Source of the DNA: Alphaproteobacteria bacterium
GTDB lineage: Bacteria > Pseudomonadota > Alphaproteobacteria > Caulobacterales > Hyphomonadaceae
Assembly (NCBI GenBank): GCA_016125405.1
Contig: WGLW01000004.1
Location: forward strand, 1 to 64,000
DNA length: 64,000 bases
Reading direction: 5' to 3'
Shown: positions 27,016 through 36,181 of the stretch, piece after piece
Layout: the number at the start of each line of letters is the position of its first letter
Numbering within the stretch: position 1 is the stretch's first letter
Made by a program: the position numbers and the translations under genes
Notes under the pieces: generated by a model
The model's input: only the letters and a program-made list of their open reading frames with translations
The model's database searches: none
What the model was told of the DNA's origin: nothing

Positions 27016-27282
27016 TCAGGGCTGCCTGGCGGGTTTCCGGTAGACCGCGACGGGCGGCGGGTTGGCGCGCCGCTCTTCCATTTCGCTCGCGATACGGTTG
27101 AAAACCTCGGCCGCTGCACGGGCCGCGTGGGGCGTAAAGACGCCATCGATCCCGACGGGCGCTCCGCCGTGTTCGAGCGGGCTTTCCATCACGAAGCGGA
27201 TAATGGCGACATCTCCCTGGATCTCGCCAATCGGCATTGCGTTGCAGAAGAAATGCTGGGTCAAGACGGTTAGCCCTTGCAT
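27016..27282 (-). CDS. Small hypothetical protein
   Basis: A protein of 88 residues from ATG 27282, which has GAGGGG about ten bases upstream; a GTG at 27303 gives seven more residues. It holds a beta-rich start (IGEIQGDVAIIRFVMESP) and an amphipathic helix (RAAAEVFNRIASEMEERR). No family recognised. It is 69 bases upstream of the AI-2E transporter gene on the same strand. Confidence 0.5.
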   Translation of the reverse strand: MQGLTVLTQHFFCNAMPIGEIQGDVAIIRFVMESPLEHGGAPVGIDGVFTPHAARAAAEVFNRIASEMEERRANPPPVAVYRKPARQP

Positions 27283-27475
27283 TACGCTCGGCCCCTCAGC
27301 CACAGCGATTCGTAGGGTGATTCTCGCGATGTCGAGAGGACAATTTTCTGTTCCCGGCCATCCGCAGAGAAACCGCTGAACGCGGCGTCGATCATACTAT
27401 ATGTTCAGTATCGGTTCAGGTCGGGAGCGGGACACTGTTCGGCCGTATTTACGGCGCTCCCGATGGAGAGGCCCC

Positions 27476-27892
27476 ATGAAGTATTTGATTGCAGCTTGTT
27501 CCGCCGCCCTGATGCTCGCCGCCTGCCAGTCCAGCGACATGCACAAGGACAAGATGGCGATGAAGAAACCCGATCCGCGACAGGGAAAGGAAGTCACGCA
27601 GGTCTGCTTCAACAGCCAGATCCGCAACTGGCGCGCCAACGACAGCCACTCGGTGATCATCGAGAAAAGCTTCAAGGACGAATACAAGCTCGACCTTGTC
27701 GGCGCCTGCAATCCGCAGGATGCCTTCATGTCGATCGGGCTGATCTCGCGCGTGGGCGGCGGCAGCTGCCTGTCGTCCGGCGACAAGCTTGTGACGGATG
27801 AGCGGGTGGGCAATATGGGCCCGTGCACGATCAACCGCATCTATGAATGGCACAAGGATGCGGGCAAGCCGGAAGCGGGAAAAGCCAGCTGA
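27476..27892 (+). CDS. DUF6491-like lipoprotein
   Basis: A lipoprotein of 138 residues. The ATG at 27476 opens a signal with lipobox LAAC; the frame to 27401 has none. The mature protein has two Cys pairs (QVCFNSQIRNWRAND, GACNPQDAF, GGSCLSSGDK, GPCTINRIYEW) likely disulfide-linked outside the cytoplasm. CFNSxxIxxW and CxxxRIYxW fit the DUF6491 pattern, a family of unknown role. A strong terminator follows. The stop region contains a 13-base tandem duplication (AAAGCCAGCTGAT at 27881 and 27897). Confidence 0.75.
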   Translation: MKYLIAACSAALMLAACQSSDMHKDKMAMKKPDPRQGKEVTQVCFNSQIRNWRANDSHSVIIEKSFKDEYKLDLVGACNPQDAFMSIGLISRVGGGSCLSSGDKLVTDERVGNMGPCTINRIYEWHKDAGKPEAGKAS

Positions 27893-27926
27893 TAGGAAAG
27901 CCAGCTGATGGGAACGAGGTGAACAG

Positions 27927-27958
27927 AAAAGCCGGGGAGGGCTCTCCCCGGCTTTTTG
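27927..27958 (+). terminator. Rho-independent terminator
   Basis: GCCGGGGAG and CTCCCCGGC form a 9-bp stem around a 4-base loop, with A4 before and T5 after, so it can act in both directions. It closes the lipoprotein transcript. Confidence 0.9.
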
Positions 27959-28023
27959 TTGTCGGGCGCGCTGGGCGGCGCGGGGCTGCACTCCCGCACC
28001 GTCCGCGACGCTGACGCTACGGG

Positions 28024-28389
28024 CTACTGCCAGTAGCGGGGGGCGTTGTAATAGTCGTAGACCTTGTCGCGCAGCGCCTCGCCGTCGTTCTTGGTCAGCT
28101 CATCGATGCCTTCGGCCGGACCGGCCTTGAGCTGGTCCTTTGAATAGCCGACCACATATCCATCGCGGCCTTTCTGGTAATCGAGAGACGACCAGGGCAG
28201 CGGATGGTATTTCTCGTTCATTCCCAGAAAGCCGCCGAAGCCGACAACAGCGAACATGATGTTGTTGCTGGTCTTGTCGAGCACGACATCCTCGATCTTG
28301 CCGATCTTGTCGCCGCCCGGGTTGTACACGTCGGTGCCAATTACCTTGGTGGCGCGGATGGCCTCGGTGTGGCCGGATGCTGTAGGCAT
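28024..28389 (-). CDS. PRC-barrel domain protein
   Basis: A protein of 121 residues with GGAAGGAA upstream of the ATG. It has one PRC-barrel domain (about 15-80): TKVIGTDVYNPGGDKIGKIE, VVLD, MFAVVGFGGFLGM and WSSLDYQK. PRC-barrel proteins of this kind are small and common in alphaproteobacteria, often stress-linked and involved in RNA or protein binding. The C-terminal half is acidic and helical. It is divergent from the PAP2 gene. Confidence 0.88.
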   Translation of the reverse strand: MPTASGHTEAIRATKVIGTDVYNPGGDKIGKIEDVVLDKTSNNIMFAVVGFGGFLGMNEKYHPLPWSSLDYQKGRDGYVVGYSKDQLKAGPAEGIDELTKNDGEALRDKVYDYYNAPRYWQ

Positions 28390-28488
28390 GGGGCATTCCT
28401 TCCTTCTTGTGAGTGTGACGCTTCAGGAACGCACGGAAAGAAACCGGGTTGCGAATGGTAAAAACTTTCGAGGCAGCAGGCGTTCAAC

Positions 28489-29235
28489 GTGCCGCAGGTT
28501 AATCCGTCGTCCGTCATGCAATCCGTTGTGCGCCTGGTGCGCGCCGAGGCTGCGATGGCGACGGCCATCGCGGTTGCGGTAGGCGCGTCGCTGGTCTTTC
28601 TCGATGTCGCCGATGACAGCGCCGAGCCGGACGGGCGCGCATTCGACATGGCCCTTCTGAAATGGCTGCATCCCGGACCCGATCATGCCGAACCCCTCGG
28701 ACCGCAGTGGTTCGACCACGCGGTGCGGGACATTACTTCGCTTGGCAGCCTGGCCGTTCTGGTGACGTTGTCGCTGGTCGTGCTGGGTTACCTGCTCCTG
28801 CAGCGCAAGAGGCTGGAGGCCGTTTCGCTGGTTGTCGCCCTCGGCGGCGGTCTTGGGCTCAGCGAAACGCTCAAGCGGTTGTTCGATCGCTCACGTCCGC
28901 CGCTGGAATGGCACGCGGCCGAAACCCTGAATGCGAGCTTTCCAAGCGGACACGCGCTGCTCTCGACTGTGTTCTTCCTGACATTGGGCGTGATGCTCGC
29001 GCGGGCGACGCCAAAGGCCCGTTTGCGAGCCTACGTCATGGCGGTGGCGATCCTGCTCGCCTTCCTGGTTGGGGCGAGCCGCATCTATCTTGGCGTTCAC
29101 TGGGCCAGCGACGTGTTCGCGGGCTGGAGTCTCGGCGCAGCCTGGGCAATGACGTGCTGGCTGGCCGAACAGGCCATTGCCCGGGGTCTGATGTCAGGAC
29201 GGCGATCCGGCTCGTCGGGGGACAAGGCGTCTTAA
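28489..29235 (+). CDS. PAP2-family phosphatase, membrane-bound
   Basis: A protein of 248 residues from GTG 28489 (ATG 28516 is possible). About five membrane segments. The three PAP2 phosphatase motifs are KRLFDRSRP, PSGH and SRIYLGVHWASD, which hold the catalytic His. It likely removes phosphate from a lipid such as undecaprenyl diphosphate or phosphatidic acid. A lipid-carrier phosphatase at the edge of a polysaccharide locus would recycle the carrier; that link is inference. Confidence 0.9.
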   Translation: MPQVNPSSVMQSVVRLVRAEAAMATAIAVAVGASLVFLDVADDSAEPDGRAFDMALLKWLHPGPDHAEPLGPQWFDHAVRDITSLGSLAVLVTLSLVVLGYLLLQRKRLEAVSLVVALGGGLGLSETLKRLFDRSRPPLEWHAAETLNASFPSGHALLSTVFFLTLGVMLARATPKARLRAYVMAVAILLAFLVGASRIYLGVHWASDVFAGWSLGAAWAMTCWLAEQAIARGLMSGRRSGSSGDKAS

Positions 29236-29345
29236 CCAACAAAAAGGCCCGGGTATTGTATGGCGCGGCGTTTGCAGCCGAAGAAACCAGAAGCGGGGAC
29301 GCCGGCCATCCGGCGGCTCCGCCAAGCAGGGCACGTTCCGACGCC

Positions 29346-30275
29346 ATGAATTCCGTTGCGGCACGCAATCCGGAGACGACTGAGCCGGTTCCGGCGCAGA
29401 TGGTCGACGTCTGCGTCTGCACATTCCGGCGACCTTCGGTAACTGCGACGCTCGAGTCCCTTGCGCGCCAGCGCATGCAGCCGGGCTGGCAGGTGCGTGT
29501 CATCGTGGCCGACAATGACGACCAGCCGACGGCGCGCGATCGTGTCGAGCGCGCGTTCGAGGATTTCGGCATAGACGGCGTCTACCTTCATGCGCCGGCG
29601 CGAAACATTTCAGTCGCCCGCAACGCCTGCCTCGATGCGGTTAACGCGCCGCTGGCGGCCTTTCTCGACGACGACGAGATTGCCCGGCCGGACTGGCTGC
29701 CGACGCTGGTGGCGCGGATGGCGGACGGGGACGCCGACATTGTGTTCGGCCGCGTCGCCGCGACTTACGATCCCGCCGCGCCGCGCTGGCTGGCCGCCGC
29801 CGATCTTCACTCCACCGAGGCGGTCTTCAGGAACGGCAGGATCGACGGCGGATATACCTGCAACGTCCTGTTCCGCTCGGCCGCCCTGGCCGGGCGCCGG
29901 TTCGATCCGGCCCTTGGCCGGTCCGGCGGCGAGGACACGGTGTTTTTCAGCAAAATGTACATGGATGGCTCAAAGGCCGCGTATGCGCCCGAAGCGGTGG
30001 TCGAGGAGCCTGTGCCGGAGGGGCGCAGCTCCCTGCGGTGGCTGATGCGGCGGGCGTTCCGGTCCGGTCAGACCTGGGCGGGCGTCCAGACCCTGCAGGG
30101 CGGGAGCCGCGTTTCGCTGGCTGCAAGCGGCGGCCTCAAGGCCGCCTATTGCGCCGCGATGGCGTTGATGCGCTTCTATTCTCCAGCCGCGTGGCGCAAG
30201 TCGGCCGTGCGCGGCGCACTCCATCTGGGCGTGGCGGCGGCGGCCCTGGGCCGTGCGCCCCTGCAGATTTACTGA
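29346..30275 (+). CDS. Glycosyltransferase family 2
   Basis: A protein of 309 residues starting at ATG 29346. It has the GT-A fold of family 2: VDVCVCTFRRPSVTATLESL, VIVADNDDQ, the substrate-metal motif AFLDDDEIARPDWL, and the acceptor region SGGEDTVFFSKM. A short hydrophobic stretch lies near the C-terminus. It adds a sugar from a nucleotide donor to a lipid-linked acceptor at the inner membrane. Its stop overlaps the next start by one base (TGATG), and the downstream gene is another polysaccharide gene. Confidence 0.9.
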   Translation: MNSVAARNPETTEPVPAQMVDVCVCTFRRPSVTATLESLARQRMQPGWQVRVIVADNDDQPTARDRVERAFEDFGIDGVYLHAPARNISVARNACLDAVNAPLAAFLDDDEIARPDWLPTLVARMADGDADIVFGRVAATYDPAAPRWLAAADLHSTEAVFRNGRIDGGYTCNVLFRSAALAGRRFDPALGRSGGEDTVFFSKMYMDGSKAAYAPEAVVEEPVPEGRSSLRWLMRRAFRSGQTWAGVQTLQGGSRVSLAASGGLKAAYCAAMALMRFYSPAAWRKSAVRGALHLGVAAAALGRAPLQIY

Positions 30276-31081
30276 TGCCGGATATCAAGGATCCAGTCGG
30301 TCGGCCTGACGGCGATGCGAGAGCGGTTATGACGGACGCGATTCCCGCAAACGATGTTGTGACGCGAACCCGCAAGGCGCCGGGACCGAACGGCAAACCG
30401 TCCGGCGGAACGCATACGGGCATGGCGGGCAGGGTGCTGCTCTGGGCCGGCGTGCTCACGGCGGGAATCCTGACCCTTGCGCCGGTCGCCAACTTCATTT
30501 CATCGCAAATCAGCGACACGTCGCTCGCCCAGGCCAGCGACGAAACGATCCGCGAGAAACTGGCGGAGCGCCCGCCGAAATCGGCGCCGGCCGATTATTA
30601 CGAAACGCTTGGCGAACTGGCGCTGCAGATCAAGCCGCAGCAGCGGGAAGCGTCCCTTCGCCTGATGAAGCAGGCGGTAGCGGTTGATCCATCCCGTGCG
30701 TTCGCGTGGTCCAACATCGCCTGGCTCGAAACCGAGGCCGCCGGCCGGGCCACGCCGGACGCAGCAAAGGCGCTGACCGCGTCGATGGACGCCTGTCCGC
30801 TCTGCGACCTGGGGCTTGTCCGGTGGCGGTTCAGCTTCGTCCTGGCTCACTGGAACGAGATGCCGGAGAGCGTGCGGCGCGCGGCGTTCGACCAGGCGGA
30901 CATCCTGCGGTGGCGCGGCGACAACACCGAGTTTCTCGCGGCCATGCGTGTGAAGGCCACGGCGGCGGGCATTCCATATGACACCTACCGGAACAGCGTG
31001 AAGACGCCGGTCCGGACCCCGGACCTCGGTCCGGCGCCGGCCGCTCAGACGGGCGCTGCGCCGGAGACGGGGGCTCCGTGA
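30275..31081 (+). CDS. Single-pass membrane protein, helical-repeat-like, polysaccharide locus
   Basis: A protein of 268 residues. Residues about 50-75 form one membrane segment (GRVLLWAGVLTAGILTLA). The periplasmic part is helical with TPR-like character: ADYYETLGELALQIKPQQRE, SRAFAWSNIAWLETEAAG and a Cys-containing ACPLCDLGLVRW. It ends in a Pro/Ala-rich tail. It resembles VpsP-type proteins found in exopolysaccharide operons. Both ends overlap glycosyltransferase genes, so it should be part of that complex. Exact role unknown. Confidence 0.7.
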   Translation: MPDIKDPVGRPDGDARAVMTDAIPANDVVTRTRKAPGPNGKPSGGTHTGMAGRVLLWAGVLTAGILTLAPVANFISSQISDTSLAQASDETIREKLAERPPKSAPADYYETLGELALQIKPQQREASLRLMKQAVAVDPSRAFAWSNIAWLETEAAGRATPDAAKALTASMDACPLCDLGLVRWRFSFVLAHWNEMPESVRRAAFDQADILRWRGDNTEFLAAMRVKATAAGIPYDTYRNSVKTPVRTPDLGPAPAAQTGAAPETGAP

Positions 31082-32124
31082 TGGGCGCCGCGACCGCCAC
31101 CCAGCCGGCGACCCGGGCGCTGGGCGAAGACGTGCTCGTCGCCATTCCGGTTCTGAATGAAGCCGCTCACATCGAAACCTGCATCCGCTCGCTGATGAAG
31201 GCGGACAGCCGCATTTCCAGGGCGCTGTTCGTTGTCTCGGACGGCGGCAGTACGGATGACACGCGCGGCATCGTCTCGCGGCTAATGGCGGAATACGGAA
31301 ACCTCAAGCTGATCAACAATCCGGGCCGGCTGCAGTCCATCGCCGTCAACCTGGCGGCGCGGGAATTTGGCGGCGACCGGCGGGTGCTGGTGCGTTGCGA
31401 CGCCCATGCGATCTACCCCGAAAACTACGTTCTGGCTGTGGCGGATTCACTGCTCTCCCGCGGCGTGGCCTCGGTGACGACGCCGATGGATGCGGTGGGC
31501 GATAGCTGCTTCCAGCGCGCCAACGCCTTCATCGTGGATACGCCTCTTGGCTCCGGCGGGTCCGCGCATCGCGGCGGCAAGGTCTCGAAATTCGTCGACC
31601 ACGGGCACCACGCCGGCTTCGACCTCAAATCCTTCCTCCGCATCGGCGGGTATGACGAAAGCTTCTCGCACAACGAGGACGCCGAATTCGATCGCCGCCT
31701 GGCCAAGGCGGGGGGACGCATCTTTCTCGACGCGGACATCCGCATCGCTTACCGGCCGCGCGCGAGTGTGGGCTCCCTCGCGCGCCAGTATTTCAACTAC
31801 GGCAAGGGCCGGGCGCGGAACCTGATGAAGCATGGCGACCGGCCGAAGCCGCGGCAGATGATCCCGCAAGCCGTTCTGCTTGCCTGCCTGCTGGGCTTCC
31901 TGGTCGCTCCGTTCAGCCCCTGGGGGCTAGTTCTGCCGGGCGGCTATATCGCGCTGCTGGCGCTGGCGTCCGTCGCCGTCGCCGTGAAGATGAAATCGCC
32001 ATGCGGGTTGCTGGCGGGACTGGCGTCGGGCGTGATGCACATGTCGTGGGCGGCGGGATACATGCGCCAGATGCTTTCGCCTCCGAGGCTCCCGCCGGAG
32101 GCGGCCGCACGGCCGGCGAGCTAG
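31081..32124 (+). CDS. Glycosyltransferase family 2, ExoA-like
   Basis: A protein of 347 residues. ATG 31081 overlaps the previous stop (TGATG); GTG 31078 is possible. The GT-A domain shows VAIPVLNEAAHIETCIRSLM, VVSDGGSTDDT, RCDAHAIYP, and HNEDAEFDRRLAKAGGRIF, with the ExoA-type GGSAHRGG and DHGHHAGF. Two or three membrane segments follow (AVLLACLLGFLVAPF and on). ExoA-type enzymes extend the repeat unit of succinoglycan-like polymers at the inner membrane. Confidence 0.9.
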   Translation: MGAATATQPATRALGEDVLVAIPVLNEAAHIETCIRSLMKADSRISRALFVVSDGGSTDDTRGIVSRLMAEYGNLKLINNPGRLQSIAVNLAAREFGGDRRVLVRCDAHAIYPENYVLAVADSLLSRGVASVTTPMDAVGDSCFQRANAFIVDTPLGSGGSAHRGGKVSKFVDHGHHAGFDLKSFLRIGGYDESFSHNEDAEFDRRLAKAGGRIFLDADIRIAYRPRASVGSLARQYFNYGKGRARNLMKHGDRPKPRQMIPQAVLLACLLGFLVAPFSPWGLVLPGGYIALLALASVAVAVKMKSPCGLLAGLASGVMHMSWAAGYMRQMLSPPRLPPEAAARPAS

Positions 32125-32128
32125 ACGC

Positions 32129-32497
32129 CTAGAAGACCGAGCTTCGGCGCTCGCTGACCTTCGACGTCGCGCGCTCGAACATCATGTCGATCAGTTGCGA
32201 CACGTTCTTGCCCGCCATGTCGACCGACGTGGCGAGATTGTTCTCGCGCATGACGCGCTTGACCTGAGACGGCTTCATCGTTGCAAAGACGGAATAGAAG
32301 CGCGATTTCGAACCGCTGGCCGCAAGCGCGTAAGGGTTGGCGACATCGGCCTTGGCTTCGTCCGCGAACACGACGTTTCCGCCCAGCGCCTTGACCAGCC
32401 GCGCGGCCAGTTTCGGATTGCTGCGAACCTCGAGGCGCAGCTCGTCAAAGAACCGGTCGAGATAGTCGGCCGGGGTCAATCGCGGATCTTCTGCCAT
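32129..32497 (-). CDS. Small helical protein, partner of the ParA-like ATPase
   Basis: A soluble protein of 122 residues. ATG 32497 lies inside the end of the ParA-like gene, giving a 22-base overlap, so the two are translated together. The sequence is helical: LTPADYLDRFFDELRLEVRS, ARLVKALGGNVVFADEAKAD, then PSQVKRVMRENNLATSVDMA and SQLIDMMFERATSKVSERR, which resembles a small helix-turn-helix-like bundle. No family recognised. By position it could be a ParA partner that links the ATPase to the polysaccharide machine. Confidence 0.65.
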   Translation of the reverse strand: MAEDPRLTPADYLDRFFDELRLEVRSNPKLAARLVKALGGNVVFADEAKADVANPYALAASGSKSRFYSVFATMKPSQVKRVMRENNLATSVDMAGKNVSQLIDMMFERATSKVSERRSSVF

Positions 32498-33510
32498 GTC
32501 GATCCTGTCCGTTGCGCGAGAAAATCCGAGAACCGTTCCGCAAGGCGCCGGACGTCCTGTTTCACGCCGCCGTACTTGCCGCGGAACGTGTTGTAGCTGT
32601 CGTAGGCCGGGCGATCCATCGCGTTGAGCACGTGGACGGATTCCGGAATCGTCGGCCCGAACCAGCGGTCCTTGAGATAGACGTCGCGCAGGTCGGAGGC
32701 GACCTGACGGGCATAGCGCGTGTCGCGAAACCGGGTGATGAGCACGAAGTTCCGCTCGGCAAGGTCCGGCGCGACGTGGGTTCCGATCCATTCCGAGAAC
32801 TGCTTGGTTCCCCATGTGGAAACGGAATCCGCGATGGTCGGCGTGATGTACACGTTGGAGAGGGCGAGCCCCGCACGCGCCAGCGGCGACAGGTGCGGCG
32901 GGCAATCGATCAGGATCACATCGTAAAGTGTTTCCAGCGGCGCGAAGGCGGTGCGGAAATAATCGGTCAGTGATTTCGCAAGGCTCGTTGGCGTGCCGGT
33001 GCGCGAATACCAGTCTTCCTCAAGACCCATTTCCCGCAACCTCAGTTGAGGATGCGACGGCAGGATCGAAATCCAGCCCCTCCGCTCGTCCTGTTCTTCC
33101 GCGACGCGCAATTCCTCCAGTGAAACGGCGTTGGGCATGATGAAGGGCGCGGCCGAAGCCGGTCGGCCGGCGACGAATTCGGCGAGCAGATGGTGCGCGC
33201 CCTTGCCCTGGTCGGACGCAGCCTGCACGCCGCGTTCGGTGAGCAGCATCTGGCTCGAGTTGGCCTGGGGATCGAGGTCGATGACCAGCACCGTCATGCC
33301 GTAGAAGTATGAGAGGCCGTCCGCGAGCATCACGGTCGTGGTCGATTTGCCGACGCCTCCCTTCAGGTTGGCGATCGCGGACATTACGGCTGGCGTCCGC
33401 CGCGTTTCGCCCGACCTCCAGTCGACCGCCATGCGCTGGACCTGTGACCCCTCACTCGCGGCCGCTGTGGCCGAAGTCAGAGTGTTCACCTGGACGCCGG
33501 ATGCGGTCAT
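32476..33510 (-). CDS. ParA/MinD-like ATPase in the polysaccharide locus
   Basis: An ATPase of 344 residues. After about 40 non-conserved residues, the deviant Walker A KGGVGKS is at 50-56, followed by IDLDPQANSS (switch I) and ILIDCPPHLSPLARAGL (Walker B region), as in ParA partition ATPases. No DNA-binding N-terminal HTH is seen. Its start overlaps the stop of the Wzy-like gene by four bases and its end overlaps the small 122-residue gene. ParA-type proteins act as dynamic positioning switches. A parB gene and parS sites are not seen here. It probably places the exopolysaccharide machine, by analogy with BcsQ in cellulose operons. Confidence 0.85.
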   Translation of the reverse strand: MTASGVQVNTLTSATAAASEGSQVQRMAVDWRSGETRRTPAVMSAIANLKGGVGKSTTTVMLADGLSYFYGMTVLVIDLDPQANSSQMLLTERGVQAASDQGKGAHHLLAEFVAGRPASAAPFIMPNAVSLEELRVAEEQDERRGWISILPSHPQLRLREMGLEEDWYSRTGTPTSLAKSLTDYFRTAFAPLETLYDVILIDCPPHLSPLARAGLALSNVYITPTIADSVSTWGTKQFSEWIGTHVAPDLAERNFVLITRFRDTRYARQVASDLRDVYLKDRWFGPTIPESVHVLNAMDRPAYDSYNTFRGKYGGVKQDVRRLAERFSDFLAQRTGSTWQKIRD

Positions 33511-34862
33511 ACGGTCTTCATCTCCCGTGAGCTGGAACCGCGGCGACTGACAGCCACACCGCATGCCGCGCCAAGCAGGAAGGCGTATAGCCAGACCAGG
33601 CTCGGCAGGACGAGTGAATTGTCGGCAACGCCGTGCAACGTCATGAGCAATGATGCAACCAGCGCGAGGCGAATAAATGTGCGCGGCATTTTGCCTCCGC
33701 CGAAGGCGCGGAAGATTCCGACGTGAATGGCGGCGATAGCCGTCAGGATAGCGAGGGTTCCAACAGCGCCGGTCTCCACCATCCAGTGCAGGAAGACGTT
33801 CTGTGCATCGCCTGGCGCCGCGAGCACTTCCGCGTTTGACAGCGTCGCCAACCGGTCGCGCGCGATGTGCAGCGAGCCAAGACCATGACCAAAGAGCGGT
33901 CTCTCCAGCCACGCGGAAAAGTAGACCTGCAATCTCTGCAGTCGCGGCAGGATATCGGTGTGCGCGACCTGGCTCGAAACGCTTTCATCGTGAAGGAAGG
34001 ACTGAACGATCCCGAAGCCGCAGAGACCGGCGGCAATCAGCGGGCTGAGGCGCGCTAGCCAGCGGACGAGCGGATTCCGGTGGTCGCGTTGCGTAATCGC
34101 CCACGTGTCCCAGCACGCCTGGAACAGCAGGACGCCTCCCGTGAGCAGGATGCCGACGCGCGATCCCGTCATCACAAGGCAGGTGAGTGAAAATCCCAGC
34201 AGCAGCATGCCGCCCAGCGCATCGCGGAACAGGCGGTCAATCATCGCCGAACGGCTCAGCGCCTCGGCGTCCATCTGCTTGACGACGTGGAGGATGCGCG
34301 CGGAGCCGATCAGGGCAAACAGTCCGAACAGGCTGGCCGCCGCTGGCGCGGAGCTAAAGCCGAATGCCAGATTGGCGGAGCCGGGCGCGCCGGACAGCGC
34401 ATCGGCTATGTGCTGGAAGAAGGACCAGAGACAGAACACGAACGACGACCAGACGAGCCCGGTCCAGACGATGTCGAGCGCGCCGCGCTGCCGGGCGCAT
34501 ACGTAGCCGGTCGCCCAGATCGCGCCGGATGCGAACAGGATCGCAAGCGCGGGAGCGGCGCGATCGATCGGCCCGGAAAATCCGCTGGCCGCGAATATCC
34601 AGATCGCCGCGATGCCCATCGCCATGCCGAACGTCACGAAACGCGGGCCGGCGGCGAGAATGGAAAGGACCGCAGCGCCGATCAGACACGCAGAGACGAA
34701 CAATGCGGAAACGGGGCTGGCGGCGCCGAACAGGAAGTGGGCCATCAGCAGACATGCGACGGCGACGAGAGGCGGCGCCCAGGCCCTCAGGGCCACGCGT
34801 CGCCGCTTTCCGGGCGCGCTTGACCGGCGGGAAAAGCCGCCTTGCATAACCGCTTCGGTCAT
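33507..34862 (-). CDS. O-antigen ligase/Wzy-type polysaccharide polymerase
   Basis: An integral membrane protein of 451 residues with about 10-12 hydrophobic segments and a large periplasmic loop in the second half. The loop contains ERPLFGHGLGSLHIAR and AQNVFLHWMVETGAVGTLA, which match the Wzy_C pattern (GxGxGxxH, then a HN-like pair and ExG). It would join repeat units into the polymer, or ligate polymer to a carrier. The N-terminal 30 residues are basic and cytoplasmic. It shares an ATGA overlap with the ParA-like gene. Confidence 0.85.
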   Translation of the reverse strand: MTEAVMQGGFSRRSSAPGKRRRVALRAWAPPLVAVACLLMAHFLFGAASPVSALFVSACLIGAAVLSILAAGPRFVTFGMAMGIAAIWIFAASGFSGPIDRAAPALAILFASGAIWATGYVCARQRGALDIVWTGLVWSSFVFCLWSFFQHIADALSGAPGSANLAFGFSSAPAAASLFGLFALIGSARILHVVKQMDAEALSRSAMIDRLFRDALGGMLLLGFSLTCLVMTGSRVGILLTGGVLLFQACWDTWAITQRDHRNPLVRWLARLSPLIAAGLCGFGIVQSFLHDESVSSQVAHTDILPRLQRLQVYFSAWLERPLFGHGLGSLHIARDRLATLSNAEVLAAPGDAQNVFLHWMVETGAVGTLAILTAIAAIHVGIFRAFGGGKMPRTFIRLALVASLLMTLHGVADNSLVLPSLVWLYAFLLGAACGVAVSRRGSSSREMKTV

Positions 34863-35008
34863 CGTCCCTACTCCTGGGATGAAAGCATATGTTCCGGGGC
34901 GCCCATTTCCATTGCCGCCAGGTTTTCACTCCCAGCTTTCTTGGCCGCCTGTTCGTGTCCTACGTGCAGTCGTCTTAAGTTACTCAATCATCAGGCGGCA
35001 TCCCGCGG

Positions 35009-36181
35009 TCAGGCGCGTTTGAGCCCCGTTTGTCCGTGAGCCCTGATCCGGGCCGGCTGCGCGAGCGACGCCTCGATCATCGCCAGATGGGCGCCGCGCG
35101 GGTGGACGAATGTGTCGACGGGCAGGTCGAGCAATTTGGACCGGCGCGCTGCGAGGGCGTCTCGGTTGGCCACAAGGCGCTCGATCAGGGCGGGAAGGGT
35201 GGTCGACAGATCTTCCGCTTCGGAAAAGCCGACGCCGCGTTCGTCGATCCACTTCGCGGTCTGCGTTCCGGATGGCGCAATGGGAGGAACGGCGAAGTAT
35301 CCCCCTTCGTAAAGCCGGTTGGGCAGCAGCCAGACCGAGTTGTAGCCCGCCTCCATAAAATCTCCGGCCCAGACAACGTCTATGCCGGAGTAGATACGCG
35401 CGAGATCGGTGGGGAAAGTGTACCGCCCGTGAAATTCGACATTGGCCAATCCCTGAATCCGGGCATGGAAATCCGGGATTTCGGTGAGCGCCGGCTGCCC
35501 GTGCATGACGATGCGCACCTTGTCGCCGAGCTGCCGGGCGACGCCGAGCAGCAAGTCGAGGCTTCGCGAACACCTGAGAATTCCAACCCAGCCAAGACGA
35601 AGCGGTCCTGACGACGGCGCAGTCTTGCGCTGCGGTCTTGGTCCGTAATCCCCTCCGGCGGCGTGCTTGTTTTCCATCAGGATGGCGCGGTAGCGGCCCT
35701 TGTGGCGCTTCTCGAAGTAGTTTTCCAGGAAACCGGGCGAGGACACGACGACGCTGCGGCAGCGCGCCAGCAGGAACCCTTCCATGCGGCGGGTCAGGAA
35801 GCCGACAGGGTCGTTGCGGGTCAGCAGCCGGTGGATGTCGAGGCATTCGTAGATGACGGGCGTGTCCAGGCCGGTCAGTCGTTTGGCGAGAAAAGCGGTC
35901 GCCAGCATGTCGAGATTTCGCGCGACGATCACATCCGCCTCGGCGATCCGGCTGCGTTCCGCCGCCGCCCGCCGCGCCCCGGTGAAAATCGACTTCACGC
36001 GCTGGACGAGCGCGGCGTCGAAGGTTTCGCCAAGATCGATGTTCATCCAGTCGACGGCGGAGGCCTCGCCGCGCCGCTGCATGAAGCCGGTGACCGCCAC
36101 GCCGTCGTCGCGGAACGCCTGAACCCGGCGGCGCACGGCGGCGTCGTTCACGTTATGCCCGAAATAGGCGACTTTCCTCAT
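35009..36181 (-). CDS. Glycosyltransferase, family 4-like (GT-B)
   Basis: A soluble protein of 390 residues with no signal or membrane helices. The N-terminal domain starts VAYFGHNVNDAAVRRRVQAF. The C-terminal domain has LGWVGILRCSRSLDLLLGVA, VEFHGRY, IDVVWAGDF, and NRLYEGGYFAVPPIA, consistent with the GT-B fold of group 1 glycosyltransferases. The classical EX7E motif is not clear. It adds a sugar to the growing repeat unit. It lies 146 bases upstream of the Wzy-like gene on the same strand. Confidence 0.8.
   Translation of the reverse strand: MRKVAYFGHNVNDAAVRRRVQAFRDDGVAVTGFMQRRGEASAVDWMNIDLGETFDAALVQRVKSIFTGARRAAAERSRIAEADVIVARNLDMLATAFLAKRLTGLDTPVIYECLDIHRLLTRNDPVGFLTRRMEGFLLARCRSVVVSSPGFLENYFEKRHKGRYRAILMENKHAAGGDYGPRPQRKTAPSSGPLRLGWVGILRCSRSLDLLLGVARQLGDKVRIVMHGQPALTEIPDFHARIQGLANVEFHGRYTFPTDLARIYSGIDVVWAGDFMEAGYNSVWLLPNRLYEGGYFAVPPIAPSGTQTAKWIDERGVGFSEAEDLSTTLPALIERLVANRDALAARRSKLLDLPVDTFVHPRGAHLAMIEASLAQPARIRAHGQTGLKRA

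Noticed and set aside
32476-33510. A chromosome or plasmid partition ParA
   Set aside because: No parB, parS-like repeats or replication genes; it is embedded in polysaccharide genes.
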